From positions 496,001 through 560,000 of the forward strand of contig NZ_JAUSUW010000001.1 of assembly GCF_030814435.1 (NCBI RefSeq): 64,000 bases of DNA, in the 5' to 3' direction. The translations under genes were made by a program, and so were the position numbers. This DNA comes from Peteryoungia aggregata LMG 23059. Lineage in GTDB: Bacteria; Pseudomonadota; Alphaproteobacteria; Rhizobiales; Rhizobiaceae. A model generated the notes under the pieces. That model did no database searches. It worked only from the letters and a program-made list of their open reading frames with translations, and was not told where the DNA came from. Below are positions 17,481 through 26,965 of the stretch, piece after piece (position 1 is the first letter of the stretch; each line of letters begins with the position of its first letter).

Positions 17481-19889
17481 ATGAACGAGAACAGCGCATT
17501 CGTCGTAGAATTCGATCAGCTTCGCCGGGCAGACGTGGCCAGGGTCGGAGGCAAGAACTCATCGCTTGGTGAAATGATCCAGCAGCTTGGCCAGCAGGGC
17601 GTGGATGTGCCGCCCGGCTTTGCAACGACCTCGCAAGCCTATTGGAACTTCATCGACGAGAACGGCATTCGGGAGACCATGAACCGGCTGATCGAGGACT
17701 GGCGTGCCGGCAAGGCCAGTCTTCCGCAAACGGGACAAGCGATCCGCCAGTTGTTCCTGCGCGCAGACTGGCCAGCATCCACGGCACGAGCAATCATCGA
17801 AGCCTACACGGCGCTGTCGAAGCGGGCAGGACGACCGGATGCAAGCGTGGCCGTCCGCTCCAGCGCCACCGCCGAGGACCTACCGGATGCGAGTTTTGCC
17901 GGCCAGCAGGAAACCTTCTTGAACATCAGTGGCGAGAAGGCGCTGCTGGATGCCTGCCGGCGTTGCTTCGCGTCGCTGTTCACCGATCGCGCCATCTCCT
18001 ATCGCCAGACCAAGGGCTTCGACCACATGAAGGTCGCCCTCTCGATCGGTGTCCAGCAGATGGTGCGCTCCGACATCGGCGGTTCGGGCGTGATGTTCTC
18101 CATCGACACCGAGACAGGCTTCGACAAGGTCGTGCTGATCGATGCGGCCTGGGGACTGGGCGAGAACGTGGTCCAGGGCGCGGTCGATCCGGATGAGTAC
18201 CAGGTCTTCAAACCGTTCCTCGATGATCCAGCCCTCTGCCCGATCATTTCCAAGAAGCGCGGGCACAAGAAGATCAAGATGATCTATGGAACGGGGGAAC
18301 AGCCGACACGCAATGTTCCGACGTCGAAGGCGGAACAGGCGGCATTCGTGCTGTCCGACGCCGAGATCCTGACCCTTGCCCGCTGGGCCGCAACCATCGA
18401 ACGCCACTATGGCTGCGCCATGGACATGGAATGGGCAAGGGACGGCGAAACCGGACGTCTCTACATCGTGCAGGCGCGCCCGGAGACGGTCCAGTCCAAT
18501 CGCGAGACCGCCGCCTTCAGCAGCTATACGATCCGCAGCAAGGGAAAGACGCTGGTTACCGGTCTGTCGATCGGGGATGCCATTGTTTCCGGTCATGTCT
18601 GCATGATCGAAAGTGCCCGCGACATCGATCAGTTCATCGATGGTTCGATCCTTGTGACCTCGACCACGGACCCCGACTGGGTCCCGATCATGAAGCGAGC
18701 CGCGGCCATCGTCACCGATCACGGCGGCCGTACGTCTCACGCGGCGATTGTCAGCCGCGAACTCGGTCTGCCGGCGATCGTTGGGACCGGGAACGCAACG
18801 CATCTTCTGCACAGCGGGCAGGAAATCACCGTCTCCTGCGCCGAGGGCGATGAGGGGCTGGTCTATGAGGGAACGGCAAACTACGAGGTGCAAACCCTCA
18901 ATATGGACGACATTAAGCCAACCCGGACCAAGGTGATGCTGAACCTCGCCAATCCGGGGGCTGCCTTCCGCTGGTGGAAATTGCCGGCCGATGGAGTGGG
19001 GCTGGCACGGATGGAATTCGTCATCAGCAACGCCATTCGCATTCATCCGATGGCACTTGTGCATTTCGACAGGCTGACGGATCCGGTGGCCAAGCAGGAG
19101 ATCGCAAGCCTGACGTCCGGATATGACGACAAGTCGGCCTATTTTGTTGATCAGCTTGCAGAAGGGCTTGCCCGGATTGCCGCAGCGCTTCACCCGAAGC
19201 CGGTCATCGTTCGGATGAGTGACTTCAAGACCAACGAATATGCCGGCCTCCTGGGTGGTGCAGAATTCGAGCCGAACGAAGAGAACCCAATGATCGGCTT
19301 TCGCGGTGCCTCTCGCTACTATTCTCCTCGCTACAGGGAAGGCTTTGCGCTGGAATGCCGGGCGATCCGCAAGCTGAGAAACGAACTGGGTTTCCGCAAC
19401 GTCGTGGTGATGATCCCGTTCTGCCGATCCGTGGGGGAAGCGGAAAAGGTTCTGCAGGTCATGGCCGAAAACGGCTTGCGGCGCGGCGAGGATGGCTTGC
19501 AGGTCTACGTGATGTGCGAGATCCCGTCCAACGTCATCCTGGCCAAGGAATTCGCCCGCTATTTCGACGGTTTTTCGATCGGGTCGAATGACCTGACGCA
19601 ATTGACCCTCGGTGTCGACCGCGATTCCGGTGAGCTCGCCCATCTCTTCGACGAGCAGGATGAAGCGGTCAAATGGATGATCAGGACCGTCATTGCCGAA
19701 GCCGGCAAGGCCGGCGCAAAGATCGGTATATGCGGGCAGGCGCCCAGCGATCATCCCAGCTTTGCCCAGTTCCTGGTCGGCTGCGGCATCGACAGCATTT
19801 CGGTCACTCCGGACAGTTTCGTCGCGGTCAAGCAGAACGTCGCTGAAGCGGAGGCATCCCTCGATGAGGACGGGGCGGCGGAGGGATGA
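17481..19889 (+). CDS. ppsA: Phosphoenolpyruvate synthase
   Basis: A full-length 802-residue PEP synthase (pyruvate, water dikinase), converting pyruvate and ATP to PEP, AMP and phosphate for gluconeogenesis. The N-terminal ATP-grasp domain begins VGGKNSSLGEMIQQL. The mobile phospho-histidine domain contains GGRTSHAAI with the catalytic His at residue 420. The C-terminal PEP/pyruvate TIM barrel contains GSNDLTQLTLGVDRDS and the active-site Cys region IGICGQAPSDHP. A GGGGAGG ribosome-binding site precedes the ATG. It stands alone; the 166 bases upstream hold a GCGCG/CGCGC hairpin and no gene. Confidence 0.96.
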   Translation: MNENSAFVVEFDQLRRADVARVGGKNSSLGEMIQQLGQQGVDVPPGFATTSQAYWNFIDENGIRETMNRLIEDWRAGKASLPQTGQAIRQLFLRADWPASTARAIIEAYTALSKRAGRPDASVAVRSSATAEDLPDASFAGQQETFLNISGEKALLDACRRCFASLFTDRAISYRQTKGFDHMKVALSIGVQQMVRSDIGGSGVMFSIDTETGFDKVVLIDAAWGLGENVVQGAVDPDEYQVFKPFLDDPALCPIISKKRGHKKIKMIYGTGEQPTRNVPTSKAEQAAFVLSDAEILTLARWAATIERHYGCAMDMEWARDGETGRLYIVQARPETVQSNRETAAFSSYTIRSKGKTLVTGLSIGDAIVSGHVCMIESARDIDQFIDGSILVTSTTDPDWVPIMKRAAAIVTDHGGRTSHAAIVSRELGLPAIVGTGNATHLLHSGQEITVSCAEGDEGLVYEGTANYEVQTLNMDDIKPTRTKVMLNLANPGAAFRWWKLPADGVGLARMEFVISNAIRIHPMALVHFDRLTDPVAKQEIASLTSGYDDKSAYFVDQLAEGLARIAAALHPKPVIVRMSDFKTNEYAGLLGGAEFEPNEENPMIGFRGASRYYSPRYREGFALECRAIRKLRNELGFRNVVVMIPFCRSVGEAEKVLQVMAENGLRRGEDGLQVYVMCEIPSNVILAKEFARYFDGFSIGSNDLTQLTLGVDRDSGELAHLFDEQDEAVKWMIRTVIAEAGKAGAKIGICGQAPSDHPSFAQFLVGCGIDSISVTPDSFVAVKQNVAEAEASLDEDGAAEG

Positions 19890-19983
19890 CCAGAAGCCGG
19901 ACAGTTTCGGTGGACACCGCCGTCGGCAGAAACCGCTAGAAGGGGTGGCGAGCCACGCATGACATCACCGAGCGCGCAGGCTA

Positions 19984-20568
19984 TCACTCCGATCGCACAT
20001 CGGCTGTGGATGCTTTCATGACGCCTATTGCCGCCATCAGGACATGCTGGACATGCTCCGGATCGGCCATCTGGAGCACGTCCAACTCGACCACGTCACG
20101 CATGATCGCCAGTCCCATCATCATCGAGAGGGTCAGGACAACCGGCACCCCGCCACCTGGGGGAGCGCGCTCAAGGAGCGGTCCGATGATCATGGCCTGG
20201 GCTACGCTCTTGATGACTCGCGAGGCTTCTGGGCTCGACAGCGATCGGATAATGATGTCGATGGGGCGCAACTCACCCGGCTCCCGGCTCTGCAGGATCT
20301 GGGTGGACAGCCGTTCGAGGGTATCCGGCCCCAGCTCTCGCAGCGCCTCCTCCGAGGCGATCGTGAAACGCAAACACTCCTCGAAGAGCTTTTCCTTGGA
20401 GCCGTAGCTCCTGTGAACCCAGGCGACGTCCACATCCGCGTCAGCTGCGATCTCGCGCAAGCTGGTCGTCTCATAGGACTGTATCGAAAACCGCCGGATG
20501 GCGTGACGCAGGATACGCTCCCGTGCCGGCTCCTTGCCATTCCGTTTCTTGCGCTCTTCGCCCTTCAA
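19984..20568 (-). CDS. TetR-family transcriptional regulator
   Basis: A 194-residue regulator. The N-terminal helix-turn-helix reads ILRHAIRRFSIQSYETTSLR followed by EIAADADVDVAWVHRSYGSK. The C-terminal helical domain binds an unknown effector. The start was set at a TTG (20568) because a strong AGGAGG lies six bases before it. A longer reading would begin inside the operator repeat. It diverges from the RND efflux operon and, by the usual TetR/efflux pairing, probably represses it. Confidence 0.88.
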   Translation of the reverse strand: MKGEERKKRNGKEPARERILRHAIRRFSIQSYETTSLREIAADADVDVAWVHRSYGSKEKLFEECLRFTIASEEALRELGPDTLERLSTQILQSREPGELRPIDIIIRSLSSPEASRVIKSVAQAMIIGPLLERAPPGGGVPVVLTLSMMMGLAIMRDVVELDVLQMADPEHVQHVLMAAIGVMKASTADVRSE

Positions 20569-20610
20569 ATCACGCCTCCTGGAAATCCTTGTCAGGCATA
20601 GCGCCAGCCC

Positions 20611-20655
20611 ATTATCAACACACGTTGACAAATAAAGTCAACGTGTGTTGATAAT
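20611..20655. promoter_or_regulatory. TetR operator: 19-bp perfect inverted repeat
   Basis: ATTATCAACACACGTTGAC (20611-20629) and its exact reverse complement (20637-20655) flank a 7-base A/T spacer. Each arm is itself a dyad of the form TCAAC-N4-GTTGA, so the site can be read as two dimer sites back to back. It lies between the divergent tetR and efflux genes, as expected for an autoregulated TetR/RND unit. Confidence 0.85.
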
Positions 20656-20716
20656 AGCATTCCGGCACGCGAATGCCAAACCAACATAGCCTCAGGCCAC
20701 GCGGAGATGAGACCAG

Positions 20717-21388
20717 ATGCAACGCGACGTGTCACGATTTGGCCTGGGAGCCGCGATGCTGGCTCTTTCGCTCCTAGGAGGCTGCGCCACCACCACCCCG
20801 AAGCCGGAGAACCTCGCCTCATCGCCTCTCCTGCAACCCACTCACCTGAGCGACCAACCCTACAGCTATCGCAACCCGACAGTCGACTTTTCGGCCTATG
20901 ACAGCGTGGTCGTTGCGCCAGTAAAGTTGGCATCACCACGCAGTCCTTCCGAGGCAGGCCTCGCACAGGATGAGATGGCGGAACTTGCGGGCATTCTGCG
21001 CCAGCAGTTCGCAGCCTCGTTGTCTTCGAGATTCCCTATTGTCAGCATCCCGGGACCGCGTAGTCTGCTCGTGGAATTGACGCTGATCGAGGCTGAGAAA
21101 AGCAAACCTGTTCTCTCCACCGTATCCCATGTCATGCCTGTGGGCATAGCGGTCAACGCAGGCGCGCAACTGGCAGGACGGCAAGGGACGTTCTCCGGCT
21201 CTGTTCTATATGCCGTCGAAGTGCGCGCGGCAGGGAACAGTCGAATACTCTATGCTGAGGTTGCACGCCGAAGCGCGGACGCCCTTGATCTGACGGCCAG
21301 CCTGGCTCCATTGGCGGCCGCTAAAGCTGGCATTCGAAATGGTGCAAGAGAATTTCCAGAAGACTTGATGGGGGCCAAATCAAGATGA
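20717..21388 (+). CDS. DUF3313-like lipoprotein
   Basis: A 223-residue predicted lipoprotein. The signal sequence GLGAAMLALSLLGGC ends in a lipobox (LLGGC), giving a lipid-anchored Cys. The rest (NPTVDFSAYDSVVVAPVKL, RFPIVSIPGPRSLLVELTLI) resembles DUF3313-family lipoproteins, which often sit beside RND efflux genes. It probably localises to the outer membrane, since no inner-membrane-retaining Asp follows the Cys. Function unknown. First gene of the efflux operon, overlapping the first adaptor gene by 4 bases. Confidence 0.82.
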   Translation: MQRDVSRFGLGAAMLALSLLGGCATTTPKPENLASSPLLQPTHLSDQPYSYRNPTVDFSAYDSVVVAPVKLASPRSPSEAGLAQDEMAELAGILRQQFAASLSSRFPIVSIPGPRSLLVELTLIEAEKSKPVLSTVSHVMPVGIAVNAGAQLAGRQGTFSGSVLYAVEVRAAGNSRILYAEVARRSADALDLTASLAPLAAAKAGIRNGAREFPEDLMGAKSR

Positions 21389-22488
21389 AACGCAGAGATC
21401 ATCATCTTCAGCACCGAGCGGTTTCAAGACCGTCCAGCCTGATCCTGTTGATTGCCGCACTCGCCTCGCTGACAGGCTGCGAAAGGCAAGCCGTCGAGGC
21501 TGAAAGCAAGCCGCAACCGGTGCTGGCCGTGGCCGCATCGGTCAGCAGCTATCAGCCCGTCGCCTCGATTACGGGGGAAGTCGAGGCGCGCATCCAGACC
21601 AATCTGGCCTTCCGCGTCAGCGGCAAGGTGGTCGAGCGACACGTTGATGTCGGCGCCCGGGTCAAGACGGGTGAACTCCTTATGCGCCTCGACGACAGCG
21701 AACAGCAATCGGACCTGAAGATCGCCGAGGCCTCCCTTCGGGCAGCGCAGGCAGACGTCAAGCAGAAGACCCTGGCCTATCAGCGCTATGAAACACTGCT
21801 GGAGGCCAGAGCCATCTCGCAACAGGTCTTCGATCAGGCCAGGGAGGGGCTCGCAACAAGCCAGGCGTCCCTGGAATCGGCACAGGCCAATCTCGAAACC
21901 GCGAAAGATGCCCTGTCCTACACGGCGCTTAAGGCCGACGCCGACGGGATCGTCACGGCGCGCAATGTGGAAGTCGGCTCTGTCGTTTCCGCAGCACAGC
22001 CCGCCTTGGCCATCGCCCGCGATGGCCCGAGGGACGTGGTGTTCGACGTGTATGAAGCCTTCTTTCTCAAGGGCGAGCCATCGCAAGAGGTCGAGGTCTC
22101 GCCCATCAGCGATCAAAACCGCAAGGCGACGGCAACAATCCGGGAGATTTCGCCCGTCATCGACCCACAGACCGGGACCATTCGCATCCGCCTGACGCTT
22201 CAGGACGACCAGTCATGGCCGCTCGGCACCCCGGTGGTCGGAGCCTTTCTCGGCCCCGCGCAGAAGGGCACTGTTCTGCCCTGGAGCGCCATGTCCTCAC
22301 AGAACGGCAAGCCGGCGGTCTGGGTCATTGATCCGGCGACCCGCACGGCGTCACTGATGCCGGTCGATGTTTCGGTCTACCGGTCCGGGGATTTCATCGT
22401 GAGTGCCGGACTGAACGACGGGGCCCTCGTCGTAACCGAGGGTGTCAAGCTCGTTCGTCCGAATGAACTGCTCGACTGGGAGAGCTAA
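21385..22488 (+). CDS. RND efflux periplasmic adaptor (MFP), lipoprotein type
   Basis: A 367-residue membrane fusion protein. The lipoprotein signal ends LASLTGC. The lipoyl/barrel-sandwich half-motifs are visible (RVSGKVVERHVDVGARVKTG and ADGIVTARNVEVGSVVSAAQ) around an Ala/Gln-rich helical hairpin, followed by beta-barrel and membrane-proximal domains. It should link the RND pump to an outer-membrane channel. Its neighbour is a second adaptor, so the pair may act as unequal partners, as known for TriA/TriB of Pseudomonas TriABC. Confidence 0.9.
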   Translation: MKRRDHHLQHRAVSRPSSLILLIAALASLTGCERQAVEAESKPQPVLAVAASVSSYQPVASITGEVEARIQTNLAFRVSGKVVERHVDVGARVKTGELLMRLDDSEQQSDLKIAEASLRAAQADVKQKTLAYQRYETLLEARAISQQVFDQAREGLATSQASLESAQANLETAKDALSYTALKADADGIVTARNVEVGSVVSAAQPALAIARDGPRDVVFDVYEAFFLKGEPSQEVEVSPISDQNRKATATIREISPVIDPQTGTIRIRLTLQDDQSWPLGTPVVGAFLGPAQKGTVLPWSAMSSQNGKPAVWVIDPATRTASLMPVDVSVYRSGDFIVSAGLNDGALVVTEGVKLVRPNELLDWES

Positions 22489-22492
22489 GAGG

Positions 22493-23581
22493 ATGCATCA
22501 TCACCGATCCAAGACCAGGGCACTGGCTCTGCTCGGCAGCCTTCTGGCTGCACTTCCTGTCCACAGTGCCGATCAGGACCCCGTACGGACCGTAGTGTTC
22601 GCCGAGGTCAAGGCAGATCACTCCGATCTTCTCCGCTTTGCCGGGACGATCCAGCCGAGGGTGGAGGCGGATCTCGCCTTCCGCACGTTCGGCCGGATCA
22701 TCCGAAATTCAGTACAGGTGGGCGATATCGTCAAGCGTGACGACATCCTCATGGAACTCGATCCCCTGACAGCACAACTGGCTGTGCGCAGTGCGCAGGC
22801 CGAAGTGCGCTCGGCCGAGGCGCAACTAGAAAACGCTCGTATCGTAGCCAACCGTAATCAGATCCTCGTTTCCAGCCGAAGTGCGAGCCAGGCAGACCTC
22901 GAAGTGGCCGAGCAGGCCCTGATCGCCGCACAGGCCAATCTCGATCGGGCACAGGCATCGCTTCAGAAAGCCAATCAGCAGCTCGGTTACACGACGCTCA
23001 GGGCCGATTTCGACGGGGCGATCACACGCAGGAATGCCGACGTCGGAGAAACAGTCGCGGTGGGCCAGGCCGTTCTGGAACTGGCCCGCCTGGATCAGCG
23101 TGACGCCGTAATTGACGTGCCGGAATCGCTGCTTGAGCCGCTTCGCAACAGCCAAAAGGTTCAGATCGATCTTCAACTCGACCCGACGGTTTCGGTAGGC
23201 GGGTCTTTGCGGGAAATCGCCCCGGATGCCGATCCGACAACACGCTCCTACCGCGTGAAGATCGCGCTGGATGACGCACCGGTCTCCTTCCGGCTCGGGT
23301 CAGTCGTCTCGGTCTCGCTCACCAACGTAGTCGAAAACGCCGAAGTGACCCTGCCTTCATCGGCCGTCTTCAGCGAAAACGGCATCAGCCATGTCTGGCG
23401 GATCGAACCTGAAACGAACCAGCTGAAAAAGACGGAAGTGACAGTCGTTGCCGAAACGACGGCAGCGGATACTCTGCGGATCCTCGCGGGCCTGTCCCGC
23501 GGCGACCGCATCGTGGTGACCGGGGTCGATCAGCTCAAGGACGGACAAGTGGTGAAACTCGGACAGGAACGCCGCACGTGA
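22493..23581 (+). CDS. Second RND efflux periplasmic adaptor (MFP)
   Basis: A 362-residue membrane fusion protein with an N-terminal signal peptide (ALALLGSLLAALPVHSA) that lacks a lipobox, unlike the first adaptor. The same architecture is visible: RTFGRIIRNSVQVGDIVKRD, a helical hairpin (QAEVRSAEAQLENARIV), then RADFDGAITRRNADVGETV. The ATG at 22493 follows AAGAGG, and an earlier in-frame reading would overlap the first adaptor by about 45 bases. The RND gene starts inside its stop codon region (GTGA). Confidence 0.9.
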   Translation: MHHHRSKTRALALLGSLLAALPVHSADQDPVRTVVFAEVKADHSDLLRFAGTIQPRVEADLAFRTFGRIIRNSVQVGDIVKRDDILMELDPLTAQLAVRSAQAEVRSAEAQLENARIVANRNQILVSSRSASQADLEVAEQALIAAQANLDRAQASLQKANQQLGYTTLRADFDGAITRRNADVGETVAVGQAVLELARLDQRDAVIDVPESLLEPLRNSQKVQIDLQLDPTVSVGGSLREIAPDADPTTRSYRVKIALDDAPVSFRLGSVVSVSLTNVVENAEVTLPSSAVFSENGISHVWRIEPETNQLKKTEVTVVAETTAADTLRILAGLSRGDRIVVTGVDQLKDGQVVKLGQERRT

Positions 23582-26500
23582 ACAAGTTCAATCTCTCCGA
23601 CTGGGCACTCGAACACCGCTCGATCGTCTGGTATTTCATGATCGCCTTCGCGGTCGCCGGTTTCTACGCATATCTCGACCTCGGACGAGAAGAGGATCCC
23701 TCTTTCACCGTGAAGACCATGGTGATCCAGGCGCAGTGGCCGGGCGCGTCCGCCCAGGAAGTCACGGAACAGGTCACCGACAGGATCGAGCGCAAGCTGC
23801 AGGAACTGGCAGCCCTCGACTACACTCGCAGCGTGACCCAGGCCGGAAAGACGACCGTCTTTGTCAACCTTCTTGCCTCCACCAAGGCGCGAGATGTCGC
23901 GCCGACCTGGTTGGTCGTGCGCAACATGATCAACGATATCAGGGGCAATTTCCCGTCAGGCGTTCAGGGTCCCTTCTTCAACGATCAGTTTGGCGACGTT
24001 TACGGCAACATCTACGCCTTCACCTCCGACGGCCTGACACAGCGCGAACTTCGCGATGTCGCCGAAGACGCAAGAACGCGGATCCTGGCAGTTCCCAATG
24101 TCGGCAAGGTCGATGTCATCGGCGCGCAGGACGAAGTGATCTACCTGGAGTTCTCGACGCAGAAGCTGGCAGCCCTCGGCATCGACCGCTCGGTCGTCAT
24201 ATCCACACTTCAGGCGCAGAATGCGGTCACTCAGTCGGGCATCATGCAATCTGGTCCCGAAACCATCGCACTTCGTGTCGGCGGCAGCTTCAAATCGCAG
24301 GAGAGCCTTCGCGAGGTCAACCTTCGGGTCAACGACCGCTTCTTCCCCTTGACCGACGTGGCGGAAATCCGGCGGGGATATGCCGACCCGCCGACGTCTC
24401 TCTTCCGCTACAACGGCAAGCCGGCGATAGGCCTTGCCATCGGCATGAAGCCGGGCGCGAACCTGCTGACCTTCGGTGAAGACCTGGAAGCCAGGATCGA
24501 ACAGATTACCGCCGATATGCCAGTCGGCGTCGAGGTCTTCCATGTCTCGGACCAACCCGCCGTCGTCGAGGAAGCCGTCTCGGGCTTCACGCGTGCGCTG
24601 TTTGAGGCCGTCGCAATCGTGCTGGCGATCAGTTTCATCAGCCTCGGCACACGCGCCGGCCTGGTCGTCGCGATCTCCATACCCCTGGTGCTCGGCATCA
24701 CCTTCGTCGTCATGCAGTATGCGGGCATTTCTCTGCAGCGCATCTCGCTTGGCGCGCTGATCATCGCGCTCGGGCTGCTCGTCGATGACGCCATGATCGC
24801 AGTCGAGATGATGGTGGCGCGACTGGAGGCAGGCGACAGCCTGCGCAAGGCGGCGACATACGTCTATACCTCGACCGCATTTCCCATGCTGACGGGGACC
24901 CTCGTCACCGTCGCCGGCTTCCTTCCGATCGCGTTCAATAGCAGCAGCGCCGGCGAGTTTACCTTCACCCTCTTCGTCGTGCTGGCAACCTCGCTGACGG
25001 CGTCGTGGGTGGTCGCTGTGGTCTTCACCCCCCTGCTGGGCGTGACGATCCTTCCGAAGACGATCGCCAAGCATCATGAACACAAGGGCTGGTTCGGCCG
25101 CCTCTTCTCACAGGCACTTCAGGTGAGCCTGCGGTGGCGTTGGGTTACGATCGCGACGACACTGGTGCTCTTCGCCCTGTCTGTCGTCGGGATGTCGGCC
25201 GTCCAGCAGCAGTTCTTCCCCAGTTCCGACCGCCCTGAACTGATTGTCGACTGGAACCTCCCGCAGAACGCAACGATCGCGGAAACGACCCGCCAGATCG
25301 CCCGGTTCGAGGCCGAAAAGCTCGTGGGGAATCCCGACATCGATCACTGGTCAAGCTATATTGGCCAGGGAGCCCCGCGCTTCATCCTCTCCTATGATGT
25401 CCAGGATCCTTCTCCGGCCTTCGGCCAGACTGTCATCCTGACAAAAGACCTGGAAGCGCGCGACCGGCTGAGGAAAGAGCTTCAGGCCTATCTTCACACG
25501 ACCTTCCCCGGAACGGATGCCTTCGTGAAGCTTCTCGACATCGGTCCGCCGGTGGGCAAGCCGGTACAGTACCGGCTCTCCGGCCCGGATCCGGTCACTG
25601 TGCGAGACGAGAGCCTGAAACTCGCCTCGGTGATGGGCGCAGACTCGTCATTGACCAGCATCGTCATGGACTGGAACGAGCCTGCACGGGTGGTCAAGAT
25701 GGAGGTTCTCCAGGACAAGGCCCGGGAACTCGGCCTCTCCTCGCAGGACATCGCCAATGTGTTGAACGGTGTCGTCCAGGGCACGGGCGTCACGCAGGTC
25801 CGCGACGGAATCTATCTCATCAACGTGGTCGGGCGGGCCCAGGACAGCGACCGGTCGTCCATCGAAACCCTGCTCAACCTGCAGATTTCAAACGCCGGGG
25901 GCCAATCGATTCCGCTCTCCTCGGTGGCGACTTTCAACTATGAACTGGAACAGCCGAGCATCTCGCGACGCAACCGCCTGCCGACCATCACGCTTAAGGC
26001 CGGCGTCATCGGCAACAAGCAACCAGCGACTATCGTCAAGGATCTGCAACCCAGGATCGACGCTTTCGCAACACAACTACCGAGTGGCTACTCGGTAGCG
26101 GTAGGCGGTGCTGTCGAGCAAAGCGCACAATCGCAGGCGCCAATCATACAGGTCGTGCCATTGATGCTGTTTGTCATGGCAACCTTGCTCATGCTCCAGC
26201 TACAGAGCTTCCACCGCTTGTTCCTGGTCTTTTCCGTGGCACCGCTCGCCCTTGTCGGCGTGGTTGCAGCTCTCGTGCTGAGTGGAGCCCCTCTCGGCTT
26301 CGTGGCGATCCTCGGTGTCCTTGCCCTGATCGGTATCCTGATCCGCAATTCCGTGATCCTGATCGTGCAAATCGAACATCTGCGCGACGAGGGGGTGCCG
26401 ACCTATCAGGCAGTCGTCGAAGCGACAGAACACCGTATGCGACCGATCATGCTCACGGCCGCCGCTGCAACGCTTGCCCTGATCCCAATCTCCCGGGAGG

Positions 26501-26622
26501 TGTTCTGGGGTCCAATGGCCTATGCAATGATGGGCGGCATCGTGGTTGGAACGCTGCTCACGCTGCTCTTCCTTCCGGCGCTCTACATCGCCTGGTTCAG
26601 GGTTCCGCGACCAGCCGATTGA
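23578..26622 (+). CDS. RND-family inner-membrane efflux pump (HAE1/AcrB-like)
   Basis: A 1014-residue proton-driven pump with the duplicated RND layout: one N-terminal span, a large periplasmic loop, six spans, then the same again. The proton-relay Asp pair appears in the fourth span (GLLVDDAMIAVEMM). The C-terminal half ends with IGILIRNSVILIVQIE and MRPIMLTAAAATLALIPI. The start is a GTG overlapping the adaptor stop. There is no outer-membrane factor gene in the operon, so it must borrow a TolC-type channel. Substrate unknown. It ends just before a strong terminator. Confidence 0.93.
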   Translation: MNKFNLSDWALEHRSIVWYFMIAFAVAGFYAYLDLGREEDPSFTVKTMVIQAQWPGASAQEVTEQVTDRIERKLQELAALDYTRSVTQAGKTTVFVNLLASTKARDVAPTWLVVRNMINDIRGNFPSGVQGPFFNDQFGDVYGNIYAFTSDGLTQRELRDVAEDARTRILAVPNVGKVDVIGAQDEVIYLEFSTQKLAALGIDRSVVISTLQAQNAVTQSGIMQSGPETIALRVGGSFKSQESLREVNLRVNDRFFPLTDVAEIRRGYADPPTSLFRYNGKPAIGLAIGMKPGANLLTFGEDLEARIEQITADMPVGVEVFHVSDQPAVVEEAVSGFTRALFEAVAIVLAISFISLGTRAGLVVAISIPLVLGITFVVMQYAGISLQRISLGALIIALGLLVDDAMIAVEMMVARLEAGDSLRKAATYVYTSTAFPMLTGTLVTVAGFLPIAFNSSSAGEFTFTLFVVLATSLTASWVVAVVFTPLLGVTILPKTIAKHHEHKGWFGRLFSQALQVSLRWRWVTIATTLVLFALSVVGMSAVQQQFFPSSDRPELIVDWNLPQNATIAETTRQIARFEAEKLVGNPDIDHWSSYIGQGAPRFILSYDVQDPSPAFGQTVILTKDLEARDRLRKELQAYLHTTFPGTDAFVKLLDIGPPVGKPVQYRLSGPDPVTVRDESLKLASVMGADSSLTSIVMDWNEPARVVKMEVLQDKARELGLSSQDIANVLNGVVQGTGVTQVRDGIYLINVVGRAQDSDRSSIETLLNLQISNAGGQSIPLSSVATFNYELEQPSISRRNRLPTITLKAGVIGNKQPATIVKDLQPRIDAFATQLPSGYSVAVGGAVEQSAQSQAPIIQVVPLMLFVMATLLMLQLQSFHRLFLVFSVAPLALVGVVAALVLSGAPLGFVAILGVLALIGILIRNSVILIVQIEHLRDEGVPTYQAVVEATEHRMRPIMLTAAAATLALIPISREVFWGPMAYAMMGGIVVGTLLTLLFLPALYIAWFRVPRPAD

Positions 26623-26696
26623 GCGAAAGACGGTGCAGGAGGAAGCTGCTCCCTCCTTCGCTCCACGAGGCTTTTCAGGCCCAGAGCACACTGATC

Positions 26697-26732
26697 AACC
26701 AGGGCGCACCAATGGTGCGCCCTGGTTTTTTT
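26697..26732 (+). terminator. Strong Rho-independent terminator after the RND operon
   Basis: AACCAGGGCGCACC (26697-26710) pairs perfectly with GGTGCGCCCTGGTT (26714-26727) around a 3-base loop, followed by five more T. It should insulate the RND operon from the TOMM cluster that follows. Confidence 0.92.
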
Positions 26733-26965
26733 GTGCGTCAGGCTCCCGGCACCGAGGATACGAATGATCGTTGGCAGAAATTATGATCAAGACGGTGACA
26801 GGGCTTTCCTCGGCATCGGGAACCTCGCGCAAATACACCCTTAAAAAATGTGAACTGAAAGGCATTGCAACCCGGGGTTATTGATGTATGCTCTCATTGC
26901 TAGAGCTTCCTCTATGCACACCTATAAGTAGAAATTCATTATTCTCACCATGGGAGAGGAATATC
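26733..26965 (+). promoter_or_regulatory. Leader/promoter region of the TOMM operon
   Basis: There is no gene between the RND pump stop and the precursor start; this stretch follows the terminator. It is more AT-rich than its surroundings. A plausible sigma70-type promoter is TTGCAA (26865-26870), 16 bases, TATGCT (26887-26892). A small dyad TAGAG-CTTC-CTCTA lies just downstream (26901-26914) and could be an operator or a leader hairpin. GGGAGAGGA supplies the ribosome-binding site for the precursor. The promoter call is by eye only. Confidence 0.4.

Noticed and set aside
17880..19754. A 624-codon leftward open frame inside the PEP synthase gene
   Set aside because: Antisense shadow of a high-GC gene. 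PEP synthase has all catalytic motifs in the rightward frame.
20569..20631. N-terminal extension of the TetR gene from a TTG at 20631
   Set aside because: That start lies within the operator repeat. The TTG at 20568 has AGGAGG at the right distance and leaves a normal TetR N-terminus.
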